DNA from: Ceratodon purpureus
Lineage: Eukaryota; Streptophyta; Bryopsida; Pseudoditrichales; Ditrichaceae
DNA length: 64,000 nucleotides
Assembly (NCBI GenBank): GCA_014871385.1
Contig: CM026423.1
Span: 19,147,690-19,211,689, forward strand
Direction of reading: 5' to 3'
The position numbers and the translations under genes were made by a program. Within the stretch, counting starts at the first letter, position 1; every line of letters starts with the position of its first letter. Of this stretch, positions 46,045-58,364 are shown piece by piece. Under the pieces are notes generated by a model that searched no databases, had not been told where the DNA came from, and saw only the letters and a program-made list of their open reading frames with translations.

Positions 46045-47798
46045 TTGTGCTTATAATAACCAACAATCGCCATACTGATATTTTAAAATTGTTGACATTC
46101 CAATTGTTGCACTTCTACCGTTTACATAATTCTACCATCCGGAGATATGTTTTTTTGTTGACCAATATTGGCGGCCCCTTAAACCAAAATCCGCTCCTTC
46201 TTAGACCCAATTTTTTATTTTTTTTAAATATTAAATTTTGGAAATGAGGTGGGTGGGTGGTGGTTTTGGCCCACATTATACTCATTCCGGGGTTGATGAT
46301 GGTATTAGGTTATCGAACCTTCTGGAATGTTTGTAGGAACTTGATTAGATTAGAGTAATAAAACAAAATAAAATGATATGCAGAACAAAGGACCACCCGA
46401 GAGTCTAATTTTCACTAAACTTGTTGTCTGGATGTTCGTTTATGGGTCCCAAGGCCTTCAATCTCGAGTCAAATTGTCTTCAATGTCACAACATTTGCAC
46501 TCCAAAGGACTCCTTGATGAGGATGTTGGAGGAACTCTTGATTGGGAGGGATTAAATTGTAATTCAAGGCCCCATCCAGAAAACTCTAACTTCAGATTGT
46601 TGCACACTATCCAAGTTTTTACTCTTGGTACAAATTTCAAGACAATAATGATTAGATTTAATCATTTTTCTAATTTTTAAATCCAACTTACCCTTTGTTG
46701 AAACCTTCAATTTAATATTTACATTTACATTACCCTTTGTTGTAATCTACATAAAAAAGGCTACCTACTATTTTGGTCATTAATTATTGGTAAAAGTTTT
46801 TAATTGCCTCATAGAAAACTAAAAATTCATGCTAAAAATTATAAATGGAAGATTGAAAATCACAAATTTTTTCCAAGGTGGTTTGAGGTTTATATCTGGA
46901 AATTAAAAAAATTAATACACAATAGGGATTACAAAATTCAAGTTCTATTCTTATTCTAGTGATTTTCATAATTGTTTTATTTTTCAAGTTGATCTGCACA
47001 CATACTCATCTTCCATCAATGAGTATATTTTGTTTTTGACCCAACCTTCATTAAAAACATTCTTTTATTAAAAAGTTTACTATGAAGCCATCATAATCAA
47101 TTAGATGCTACTTTGGAAGGGAAAGAAAAGAGTTGTGAGGTTGTGGAACATCTAAATGAATATAGCTTTCGTAGCATGTGAGACCCTTGATATGTATATT
47201 GGTGGGATTTCGTTTATACGTAAGTTGAGCAATTGAAGGCTGTTCATTTGTGGTAATTGACATTGGTAGGCCTTTCAGAGCATCTTTTGATGAATTTGCT
47301 TTTAGAGAAATATTAATACAAATGAGATATGAAGTACAAAAATGATCAATTCCACCTTGTGCAATCTTGAGCACGATACTCAATTCTAAAGTGTATTGTT
47401 GGATTTAACATTGTTTAAAGTAAGTGACTAAGAATAAAGAGCCTCATTCATTTTACTCATCGAATCCTAGCAAGATCCGTCACACACCCATTATGGGCTC
47501 TACATAATACTTCCATCTTAAAGAATATACGTTCTATATCTTGTAAGGAAGATGTTCTATACCAAATATAGATCATACAACCCAAAGTTACAAAAATACA
47601 AAAATACAAAAATAATAAATATTCCTATATGTATAGGAATCCTTTATGTTCCTTCCCTAAATTTTAATGTGCTTGATGTGATACTTTTAGATCTATTAGT
47701 TGAAAGGCACATTCCTCTATGTATAGGAATTTTTTCTTGCCATATCTGATATATCTGATATAGTAATAATCAGCAAGGCAATGTCAATTGTGATCCAT
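46045..47798. other. AT-rich intergenic DNA
   Basis: No supported gene. Short palindromic ATATGTATAGGAAT motifs occur twice (near 47620-47640 and 47718-47730). Confidence 0.5.
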
Positions 47799-47972
47799 TT
47801 GTTTGTTTTTGTTTTTTTTTTTTCTTCTTTCTTTCTTTGAGACACATTAGGGGGTTTGCCCCCTCACAGCAGACCATTAGGGGGTTTCCCATCGGGCATG
47901 GGAGCAATTTCATGGCCGGGGATCGAACCGCCAACCATTGCGTTTGCTTTGGATACCACCATGCCCTTACTT
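47799..47972 (-). mobile_element. tRNA-derived SINE
   Basis: Read on the minus strand, the element starts near GTAAGGGCATGGTGGTATCC (a degenerate A-box region). It has a good RNA polymerase III B-box GGTTCGATCCCCGG about 35 bp later, continues through a body with two AAACCCCCTAATG copies, and ends in a GAAA-rich and poly-A tail (47850 down to 47799). This order is that of plant SINEs. No target duplication was recognised. Confidence 0.65.
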
Positions 47973-49581
47973 GAGTAATTTAGGGTCATCTCGGACCGAT
48001 CCATTCAAGTTTTCAATGATGACAAGGGTACAACAAACATGACGGTGATGCACTTTCAACAATATTCTACTTTCATCTTTTGGTCGTGCATTGTTCATCT
48101 CTTTTGGTGTCCTTCTTTTACACTTAACAAATGAATTGAGTCACCTTGAGTCTACCGTAGGTTACTAACACCACTTTGGCAAGTTTATGCTACACGCCAA
48201 GATTTGACATGACTTCTTTTTGTAATGCTTCAATATTCTCAATAGAGAACATTGTGTGATCAGGTCTCTGCTCCAAAACAATTCTTCAAAGTTTGAAGAG
48301 CACTACCTACATGTTAGTCAACAGAATTGCAATTGTAAGAAGGAGACGGACTACTGTTGAATCTTTTGCCCTTGGCCCTGATTCTACAAAATGCAGTGAG
48401 TACGTTTCCTGAATCTGAGTGGAGAGAAACTTGCTTCAGCAATCTGTGCGAGCTCTGGAGTCGCTCGCCGTCCCTCCGCTCATCGTCAGATTACAGACAG
48501 CAAAATGTTATGATACTAGGAGCATGAGAAGCGTGGGGAGAAGGCAAAAGGAGAAGGTGGTCCGGGGGAGCATGCCCGGCAGGGTCATTCAGGCCTGTTG
48601 TCTCTCCACTGCATGGAGCGGGAAGTAAACGCTGGTCGGTCGCCCGCCTCACGCGATGCCCTCCGCTTCAACACCGTTACGGCCTCGCCCTCCGGCCAGG
48701 ATGGATTTGTTTTTGAGGGGGCAGAGATTTGGGGAATTCTTTCATGTGCAGCAGCTGCCGAGGGCCATATTCATTTCAGTTGTGCTGCAACTAAGACTTT
48801 CTAGGCATGGGTCATGATTTTCTCCAGTGTTCATGTCGAACAAGGCAGCATAATTCCTCCTTGATGGGGCCAATCGCGGTATTTGGCTCTCCACTAGATG
48901 AGTTCATCATTATCTAAAAATCATGGCCCATGCAATATTGAATAAGTTGTCTGTACCAATTTTAGTTTTCTATGATTTGATTTTCCTTTCTGCATAAGGG
49001 ATTTGAAGCTAAGTTATTCTTACTGATATTTTTAATACTTTCAAACCGTGGGGGAAAAACTCATTGTCTGTACCATTTCTTGTGATGAACAATTTTCATC
49101 AGTGTAGGAGGACCTTAATGTTGTTTCTTTGGGGACTGGAAATCTTTTGAAAGAGATGCATTGATAGCCGGATTGATAGGAGTAGTAAGTAGTAGGACAC
49201 TTTTAGCATTGGAATATTTAATGTAATAAGGTAGCACCATTTCAACAGCTAAAAATGTGGGTTAGATATGAGCCTGTAGTAGCTTATGTTTAGTAAAATT
49301 TAGCTCTCAGACAGTGGGAGACGTAGTATAATTGGGTACAAGATGAATACAAAAATTTTGTGGCATAGAATTTCAACAAAGAGTGTAGCAACTTTGAGGA
49401 GGTGTAGGATGTGGAAGAATGGCTCAATTTTGAAATTAAAATTTGTATTGAAATTATGGGAAAGTTTTGAAATTATTGCTTGCAGTCAGTTTAGGGATAC
49501 TTGCAATGAGGTTTTGCAATTGATCAATGAAGACTTCATTCCATAAAACTTTAGTAGTATGAATCATTTCTTCTTTATTTC
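47973..49581. other. Intergenic DNA with a GC-rich island
   Basis: A GC-rich stretch at about 48400-48800 carries two short overlapping plus-strand frames (48419-48628 and 48598-48804) with no recognised family. It could be a transcript leader or a gene remnant. The rest is AT-rich. Confidence 0.4.
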
Positions 49582-50517
49582 TTAACCCCTAAATTTCCTT
49601 GTGTTTTTGAGAGCTTGAATCCTCAAAACTGCGATTTTTTACCACTATGCCCTCCCGAGGATATGAAACAAACTTTTTAACCTTTTATGGAAATTCAACC
49701 GTAAGATCTTGTACCTAACCCTACTTGAAAGAATTGATCCAAATTTCAACCGTTGGATGTTTTTCATTAGTGAGATCGTAGTGTTCAAAGTTTCAGGAGA
49801 TGATTTTTTGGGCCTTGGCCGAGAGGCATGGTGCAAATGGGCCAAAGGGAGACTTGATGATTATTACTTCAAACATTTTGGTCACATTTTTTCCCATGTA
49901 GCTAACTAAGTTAGGTATGCTCATGCAAAATTTTAGGCCAAAAAAACGCTTTTTAGACCTTTATAAAAATTATTTTCTATAAGAAGGTATAAAATTGACA
50001 AAATAGTAAAACATGCATTTCAAAAACAATTTGTAAGCTAAAGAAAAAGTGAACGGTGAGTAGGTACCTTTATAAATTTTTTATTTTTAAAAAAATAATT
50101 TTTAAAAAATTCAAAAATCTCGAATTTTGACAAATTTTTAAAGGAAAAATTCAAAAATTACTAAAAACTTTGAAGCTTGTCTTTGTAAGTTTTGGAGGCT
50201 GCCCTTGTAAAATTGGTAAACTTTTTGACTTGGGTCACTATGGAATTTGAGTAGTGATTCGGTTATGAACATATTTCAATTTTTGTTTATTTAAAAAGAC
50301 CTAATTTTAGACTGCCCGTTTTGGACTTGAAACCTAAAATTTCTAGATGAAGGTTCTAAAATTGGAATTTGGCTTCAAATTTTTTACTACATAGACTTTT
50401 CTGTAAAGGGAGCTCCTAGTAAAAATCTTGAAAAAAAATATTACTTTTAACCTCCCCATTTAGGCTGCCCGAAATAGCCAAAACCCATTTTGGGTTTTTA
50501 GGATAGTTAGGGGTTAA
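49582..50517 (-). mobile_element. TTAA-flanked MITE, 936 bp (copy 4, inverted)
   Basis: Starts TTAACCCCTAAATTTCC and ends TAGTTAGGGGTTAA. The ends are more eroded than in the other copies, but the interior is homologous to them in reverse orientation (shared CTGCCCGTTTTGGACTTGAA and GGAGGCTGCCCTTGTAAAAT segments). No transposase frame. Confidence 0.75.
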
Positions 50518-52673
50518 TCGGTTGTCCTGGCAAAGTAAATCTTTTACAATTTTTTGTAAGTTTTTAGTGGGGTTGATTTTTAGTGAGATTAGAAGCCATT
50601 CTAATTTAATATTATTAGCTATCCGCCACGGCTCTATAAGTTTGCTATGCTAAACTCAAGCACCATCTTCCATGATTGTGAGCTCATGAAGATGATCGTG
50701 CATGAAATAAAAGGCATTTGAAATGTCATCATAAACATGGCGCACTTTGTTCACCAATTTGTAAAATTATCAATGGCCTTTTGTCAAACCTGGTAATGCT
50801 ACCCAAACCATTACCAATTCAAAAAATGGTGCTAAATTGTAAGACTTATATGCCTCATGTGACTTTTGCCACACTTGAATTAGCCTGATAGCTCAATTAT
50901 TCAATATTGATCTTGGGTGGAAAATCACCTATACCAAAATATTGCGGACAAAGGAAGAGGAAGGTCTGATGATCTGTTGATTGTGTCAAACCTGACATTC
51001 AAGCAAAGTTTTAAGAGAAAAAAAGATTTGATGAACACATACAACAAGATAGTAGGTGCGGTGCTCAGAACTGACAAGGACAAATATTGATTTTAAAATT
51101 TTGGTAGTAATTTATTTCTTCATTTAATTTTTCCTCTTGTATTGCATTTAAGCTCTATGATAGTCAATAATTTGCCCATTTTTTGGCATGAAATTTTTTT
51201 CAAAGAAATCAATGATTGTATTTTAATACAAATTGTGCCAAAAAAAACTTTAAAAATGAAGCAAAAGAGTTATGTATTAACTCATGTGCGTTTTGTTACC
51301 TAAGGATTCTCGGCATACCTTGTTTTAATGTTTACCTTCTTTGGCCTTAGAATTGGAACACATATTTTAAAATGACTAAAATCTATCTTCCTTGACCCCC
51401 TCACTTAACATCTATTATGAAAATTAATTTTTTAACAATACAGAAAGACAAAATTTCAAATCTTAGGTGGTAAAATGATTGTGTCTATAAAGGATTGTAA
51501 GGAAGTTCAATTAATAGAGTTGAGAATTACATGTCAATGTATTTGATTTATTAAACATGCCCATATATATTGCAAAGAAAAAAATTTACTTAGAAGAAAT
51601 ATCCAAACAAACAAATTTTAAAAATGATAATCAATTAAGAAAAATAAAAGAATAGAGCTCGAAACGAAAGAGTGGAATCTGTATTTGTAATAGAATCCAT
51701 TTGGGTGAATTTCCATTCTTGATGGGTTAATGAGAACTCGAAACCCCCTTTGAGAGCCAAAAAGCCGAAATATTTTGAAATGCATTGGAATTAACAAAAT
51801 GCATTGGAATCAATGTATTTCGATGGTAAAGACATAATTTCATTCCAGATATAGGACAAAAGGATAGAAAAATCTATGAATTTGATCTAAGTTTGGAATA
51901 GAAAGCAAAAAGACTAGAAGTAGATATATTTCTTTTTGGTGTGTCCGGAATACTAGTATCTCAGTTATACTAGCTGACTGCCAGGTCAGAAGAAGAACTG
52001 TAGTATCTCAGTAATATCTCAGTAGAAATCATAATCCACGGCTCACCACTGACCAGTTGGATATTTTTGATAAAACTTAAGCTGATCTTGCTCAGTTTGC
52101 TTCAACATATAAATAAGACTCTGCTGTTTAGTTTTCGAGCAATCTCTTCTCTCCCAGAGTTTGGCATACGTCCTGCTCATTGAATTTTGTTTCGCAGAAG
52201 CATCGACAAGCTGTGATCGAAGAAATTAGACTGGAGCAACTTCTGGATCATCACGTAGTTGCAAACCTGTCCATACACGATCGGGCGGTATTTACGTGAA
52301 CAGAGCTGTAGAATAGGACTGATTCAAGCAATTCGTTATTTTGAAGGGCTTGATCAGATCAGTACGGGCCGTTTTAAACGTTAGCACTTCACTGAGTTGG
52401 TCGCTGCTATTGTGATCTGCCGATTACCTTCGCAACACACGAAACAACGCCATGTGTGTAATCCTTGCCTGGATCATTTGCAAGTGATCTGTACGTACTC
52501 CTTATGATTTACGGCTTAACTTCACATACTAATTACGATGCCTTCTGAACTTTATCTTCTGAAGCGGCCAGGGTTTCTGTGAGTAACTCCGTGTTAAGTC
52601 TTCCGTATTGATCTCATGATCGTGGTCTGAGAACTCTCGGGTTTCACCTGGAGGTACTCATCAGCCACTTCAT
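50518..52673. other. AT-rich DNA then likely leader of the kinase gene
   Basis: No gene in 50518-51900. From about 52100 the sequence becomes transcript-like, with a strong acceptor TTTCGCAG near 52198 and several donor-like sites. Upstream exons of the kinase gene could lie here, but I cannot define them. Confidence 0.4.
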
Positions 52674-54098
52674 TTGCAAGTAGTACTCCCTGCTGTTCGT
52701 TGTCTACGAAAGAATTCTATAAAGTCTAGGTACGTCTCTCGTTTCAGCGAGCCCAAGATAGTGAATTACATCTTCGATCCGCTCCTGTTGGAGTACGTCC
52801 AGGAGTGGGTTTCCCAGGTACAGCTCGGTCTTAAGGCTTCCGAAGGTCGATCTCTCAGGATGGCACTTTCACACAAGGATGACATGCTTGATACTTCTGC
52901 ATGTACGAGTCAAGACACCATTCTCAGTACCCTGTCGGAGCTACCAAGCTCCAGTGCCTCCGCGCCCAATACCCCAGACATTTTTTACACGCCGCCGGGA
53001 GGCTGGAGCGATTCTGACGGTGACGACGGTGAGAGTATAAGTCGTTCATTCTCAGTTTCCGATCCCTCACTCCCCTGTTCACTGCTATACTCCAACACCA
53101 AGGCTGAAATCGAAGCTTCCAAAGTTCACTGGACTCCGAGTGCCATGGACGACGCGTTGGAAACAGAGGCAGACAGGTTGGAAGTCTTTCAAAGTTTCCG
53201 TGATAAATATGGCGATTTCTTTATGGACTACAGTGATCAGTTCAAGATGTGTGAGAAGATTGCGGAGGGAGGGCAAGCAGAGATTTATGTGGTAGAGTCC
53301 TCCAAATCGAAGGAAGCTTCGGTGGTGAAGCTGTTCAAGAAGGGATCTTCTCTTCGGAACCTACGACTTCAATGGCCCGAAGGCATGCTCCAGAATTTGT
53401 CATCAAAAAATGGTGGAGCCTATGTCAATCACTACTCCTCCATTATATATGGTGCACTGTTGTTGAATGGAAGATTTGCATTTTGGATGCCGAGATATTG
53501 GGGTGATTTGCGGACACTTATTGATATCAAAATGCAGAAGAACCCGATTCCAAACTCTAGTATTTTCACAGAAACTAGACTTTTTCATAGCATGTTGGAG
53601 ATTGCTGATGGGATGCGAGATTTGCACAAGGATGGTATCATACACAGGGACCTGAAGGCATCCAATGTGCTAATACGATCGTTTGAGTCAAAATTTGATC
53701 CAGTAATTGGGTATTTTTTTTGTAAAGTATCGGATTACGAATGTTCAGTTGGAGTTGTAGGGACAGGTTTTTGGAGGGCTCCAGAAATATTGTCTGGTTT
53801 GAACAATGATGATGATCATTCCAACTTATGTACAAAAGAATCAGATGTATATAGCTACGGAATGACTTGCTATGAAATGCTCACAGGCAATATTCCGTTT
53901 GCTAATTCCCCTAGAAGTGATTATGATTTTGTTTGCCAAGGTGGTAGACCTGAACTTCCCAAAAATATCAAACCCTGGTTGGGGAGATTGTTAAATAGAT
54001 GCTGGCATCAAAACCCCTCGAAAAGGCCTGATTTTCAACGCATAATAGATTATTTATGTAAGCATCGTAAGTTAGATACCCATGTGCAGCAGACTTGA
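52674..54098 (+). CDS. Protein kinase with atypical DYE motif (5' end uncertain)
   Basis: The frame is open from 52620 with no ATG until 52860. The true start is therefore either 52860 or in an unmapped upstream exon; the conserved-looking LPAVRCLRKNSIKSRYVSRF segment favours an upstream exon. Numbering from 52674, the kinase domain spans about 190-465: glycine-loop IAEGGQAEIYVV, a lysine in SVVKLFKKG, HRDLKASN at about 324, then DYE instead of DFG, and a very short activation segment GVVGTGFWRAPEIL. WLGRLLNRCWHQNPSKRPDF marks the C-lobe end. The region before it is serine- and acid-rich. It resembles a kinase type I associate with mosses, but the subfamily is not established. The metal-binding aspartate is kept, so activity is plausible. 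The last codons lie inside a 22 bp tandem repeat. Confidence 0.8.
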   Translation: MQVVLPAVRCLRKNSIKSRYVSRFSEPKIVNYIFDPLLLEYVQEWVSQVQLGLKASEGRSLRMALSHKDDMLDTSACTSQDTILSTLSELPSSSASAPNTPDIFYTPPGGWSDSDGDDGESISRSFSVSDPSLPCSLLYSNTKAEIEASKVHWTPSAMDDALETEADRLEVFQSFRDKYGDFFMDYSDQFKMCEKIAEGGQAEIYVVESSKSKEASVVKLFKKGSSLRNLRLQWPEGMLQNLSSKNGGAYVNHYSSIIYGALLLNGRFAFWMPRYWGDLRTLIDIKMQKNPIPNSSIFTETRLFHSMLEIADGMRDLHKDGIIHRDLKASNVLIRSFESKFDPVIGYFFCKVSDYECSVGVVGTGFWRAPEILSGLNNDDDHSNLCTKESDVYSYGMTCYEMLTGNIPFANSPRSDYDFVCQGGRPELPKNIKPWLGRLLNRCWHQNPSKRPDFQRIIDYLCKHRKLDTHVQQT

Positions 54099-54173
54099 AA
54101 CAGACATTGTAAAAACTTGAAACAGACATTGTAAAGACTTGTAACAGACACTGTAAAGACTTGAAACAGACAT
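54093..54173. repeat. 22 bp tandem repeat spanning the kinase stop codon
   Basis: Units beginning ACTTGAAACAGACATTGTAA start at 54093, 54115, 54137 and 54159 (last copy partial). The TGA stop at 54096-54098 is inside the first unit, so the array continues into the 3' UTR. Confidence 0.9.
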
Positions 54174-57100
54174 AATTCAACTTCAGAGAGCTGGTGGGCT
54201 CAAGAAGGTTACAGGACTCATAACTTGCATAAGTGGATATGGTCAATCTTTGCTTTTCTTGCTATCTCAATCACAAAACTTTGATCAGTGGTCACCCCAG
54301 CACCCCCAGCTGCCCAGCATTGGTGATTTTTCACAAGGTCCCTTATCTGTCCAGGGACATGTACAGTGGGGTACCAATCAAAATGTCGTTTTCAAATTCC
54401 TAGTGAGAAACATTTTAGTGTTGCCAACTTTGAAAGCCTCCCGAGAGCTCAAAAATTATTATTTTACCACGAAGATTTCACAAAAGAGTCATCTTTAAGT
54501 TAATTATATGCGTGCCAAATTTCAAGGCCACGGAATTTACCAAAACAAAGTTAATCAAAATCTTTAATCTACCACTGTGGAACGTTTTTCACTGCTGCCA
54601 ACTTTGACAGCCTTCCAAAAATTGAACTATTTCTTTCTTGCCATGAAATTCTTGGAACAAAATTCTCTTTATGTCAATTAAATATTATAAAGGTTTTAAG
54701 GCCAAAAGATTAATACAAAAATAGATATTAACAATATACCAACATGTGTAGTTGTGGGAAACAATGGGAAAACCATTTCCTTGCTACCAACGGTTTAGAA
54801 TTTTTTTATATACCATGAAATTTTGGGCATAAGATGGTATTTATCATATCAACACATACCAAGGCCTTTTCTAACGCTACATAGTCATAAACCAATACTT
54901 CTTCTCCTTGGAAACAGCCCTCCACTTTTAGGATCTCGCATCTATACCCTTACACCATCCTCATCATTAGTACCTTCATTTGGCTCATTTTCCTCCTCCA
55001 TCTCATTGTCCTCTTCCATCTCAATATCGTTCATGATTTGATCATGTCTTAAAATGCTACCTTACTCTTCCTCAACATCATGGATACCATGTGTAGAACT
55101 CTGGACAAAAGATTTTGACAACTAAGGCAATTCATTGATCTCATCACTCAAAGTGTGGGGAAAAGAAGATGTTTCAAACATATGAAGTATGCTTTATTGC
55201 CGTGCATCTCTCCTCTGTCTAGGTACACCAAATATAGGCAAAATTAAAATTTTAATATATATTCAAAACACTTCAATCCAAGTATATTATTAAAATATGA
55301 AAAAAATAGTCTTTTCATATCTAATCTCACACCAATCTAGATTCTATGGTTATTTCTAATTATTGTATACATTACTTGCCTAGCATGTAGAAAAAAAACA
55401 ATAACAAAAGATAGAAAAACGTACCTTCTCTACAAAACTACTCTAGCTCCAGCAAATGAGTTCAAATGTGCGTGGTAAAGAGCAACAATTTGTTGCAGCC
55501 TGCAAGCTTGCGAGTAAAGATCAGTCAAAGGGCAGAAGCACATGCTATATTTTTTGTAGCATACGCCGGCGGGCGCTATCAGAAAACATCACACTCTGTC
55601 CCGCTATCGGAGAACAACTCCACACCAATGCGCTAGAGCGTTTACTCCCGCCCTTCGAACCCCCGCAATGAAAACGTGAGCCCCCGCAGTGAAATGGAGT
55701 GAAAATCCAAAGCCCAGAGGAAGAAAGCCATTGTGAACGAGGCCTTTTTTGTTTGAGTTTTTTTTTCTTTTTAATCCCTACCGTTTGGCCATTGCGGAGC
55801 TTTTGGCGTGGCGGAGCAACTATTCACGTCCGGGGTCGTTGCACTCCGCCGATAGCCACCGGAATTGTGGCCACTCACATGGCAAGTGGCAAGTGGCGGA
55901 GTGCAAACTAATCATGTGCGTCTACCTAAAGACTCTCTACCCTGCAGAAGCATGTATCGTTGCTCTACCTCTAGGCCAAGCCAAACGGGGCTCCACTGTG
56001 CCAAGTCATGCTCTGCAATCGGACTAGGCCAGTGGGCTAACTTATACAACTGCTACCATGCCTACGTTTTTTAAATTTTTTGGTTTTTGGTTTTATAAAA
56101 AAATTTAACAACATTATACAAGACTTATTTAGACCACCGTGAGGATGGGAAAAAGTATTTTGGATGCAAACAAAGTTGTGGTTGTTAATTGCCCAGATTT
56201 AGAGCAGATTCTTCTAAAATCTATAGCTTTTGCATCATAATTCCAAATGCTTTGAAAACTGTGTTGTTGAAAAGCTACTGGTGAAAACTATGTGTAGTAA
56301 AATCACTAGAAAATTCCAAAAATCTAGTAGTTCAAAATAACATGCCTAGAAGTGTTGCGACCACAAGGTGGTTTCAAAGAGCTATAGGAATTAAGTAAGG
56401 CACTCAACTATCATTCAATCCCATCTCTCGATGAATTCCTTTAACAAGACTTTCAGATGGCTTGAACATGTAGATTAGAAGGTTGTTTAAAAGAATATAG
56501 GTGCAATTTTCTTAGAAGATATACTCTTGAAAGTTGAAACACTACTTTCCACAATAAAGGATTATATATTTCAAGTATATCCGATTCACAACTCCTAATG
56601 ATTTGGAACTCCAAAAAGTCACCACTCTGATTTCTGAAATCATCCATAGGATCACTTTATGTCATGACTCATAAGAGGCAGATTTAAGGATTATCACTAC
56701 TTAAAATAAGGCTTATATTAAGCAAAAAAATGGCTTCTTGAAATGTTAAGCTCTTTTTTTGTTCATACTTGGAATACTCAAGCCTTGATTTAAAAATTGC
56801 AACTTCTTGATTCTGGACTGGGCACTCTACGCACATCATATGACCAATCAAAGCCATATGATTTAGAAGCTCAGGAAATTCTAGACATGCTCAAATATTT
56901 TTGTTTTTCTATAGGACTCCTTTGCACCAGCTTTACGAAGCATCCTAAATTCATAAACATTTTGTTTCAGTGCCTGAAGTATGCAAACCCAAAATTCAGT
57001 TGTGAACATGGTCCTCTCATTTACCACCAGCAACCCAAGTCACGAAATTCAGTTGTGAACATGGTCCACACAGCAGACTTGGGTTGCTGGTGGTAAATGA

Positions 57101-58364
57101 GAAGCTGGTGGTAATGAAATCTGGGATCCACTGTTGCAAATGGTCAATGTGCACTATTCTCCATCATGACACATTGTGGGTCCGGAAATACTGCAGTCAA
57201 CAATCCAGAGCAAATCAACCAAGCTTCCGACTACAGTGGCTCTCCATTGCAAACCGATTGGAGACTAGTTGTCTGTGCAGACTGTCTGTACAATCTGATT
57301 GGATATCAATTGATATGACCCGCTGGACTGCATGTCAATTACCTCAAGAAATGCTATTCAATATAATTGGCATAATATACCACTTTGCATAATGCATAGG
57401 TTTGCAATCAGTGCAGGTAACTAGCTTCTCCTTTGAAAGAGTCCTCTTCTCATGGAAGATTCCAATATCAAAAGGTGTGTCATCAAAAGTGAGGGCGGTT
57501 CTGCCCCACCATAGACCTATGATTCAGTAGTACCATATATGTGCTAGTGCTCTCACATTCCATTCTTAAGTATGACTTGAGTGATAAGAGTTTGATCTCT
57601 GAACCGCGGCAAGTTTGAGGCGATCAGCGTCCGTGATTTGTTTTCCTCAAGTGAGAATCTTTGAGTTCCCAAACTGTTTCACTTCCGCATGATTCTTGTT
57701 TCAGTTTCTGTTTAGAGAATCTCACCCTTGTCAAGCAATTCGTTGTGAAGATTTTTCTACTGTTTTAAACCATCCACGCGAGATTCCATACTAGATCTTC
57801 TCATTAGAGCGAACCCACCTTCAGGTCAAGTTCGGTTTGTCCACTTGATTATGAGATGCTATGCTAGTGGTGCTGTTCTCAGTAACGGTACTTCAATGGT
57901 GAAACCCTAATGAGCTCCTTCCCCGCACGCATTTTCCTTGATTAGGTGAGAGTGGGAAGGCTTGAAGATGTTGGGACCTTGTAAATTTACGAAGTACATG
58001 GCTTGACATTCTTTGAATGTGAGGATTGTCGTGGAGAGAGTAAATCACCGGCGGTCACAATTTCTCCTGCCAAGTCTGTCACTGCAAAGACGTTGCAACT
58101 TCAAGCGCCGGTTGGCGACGTGCGAATCCAAGCCTCAGGCGCAGCTGTATATGTTGTGTCCGAATTGTAACGAAGAGATACAATACAACAGGAGGTGAGC
58201 ACGTCATCCTTTGCAAATCTGTAATTCTCACGCCGGAAGGCACTTTGAAATCTCTCAATGACCCATTTTCCATCCAACTCTTTCTAGATCCCGGGTTGCC
58301 ATTTTCCCTCTTGTTCGAATTGCCCTTGTTGTTGTTGTTGATGCTCCTTGTTACAGTTTGCAGC
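54174..58364. other. Gene-free intergenic DNA and leader of the oxidase gene
   Basis: Over 4 kb without a supported gene. It contains a GC-richer patch at 55560-56050 and a hairpin/direct-repeat structure at 56992-57101. From about 57600 the sequence looks like promoter and leader, with a probable 5' UTR intron (donor GGAG|GTGAGC at about 58196, acceptor TTTGCAG at about 58363). Confidence 0.45.
56992..57101. repeat. Perfect 26 bp inverted repeat interlaced with a 23 bp direct repeat
   Basis: The arms 57016-57041 and 57076-57101 are exact reverse complements (left arm begins CTCATTTACCACCAGCAACC). The direct repeat AAATTCAGTTGTGAACATGG plus TCC occurs at 56992-57014 and 57045-57067, once before the left arm and once in the loop. 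Confidence 0.9.

Noticed and set aside
48419-48804. Two overlapping frames in a GC-rich island
   Set aside because: No domain, no start context and no continuation exons; may be leader or remnant sequence, so left as unassigned.
55456-56074. Several short frames in a GC-richer patch
   Set aside because: All frames are open at similar length, typical of composition rather than coding; no family recognised.
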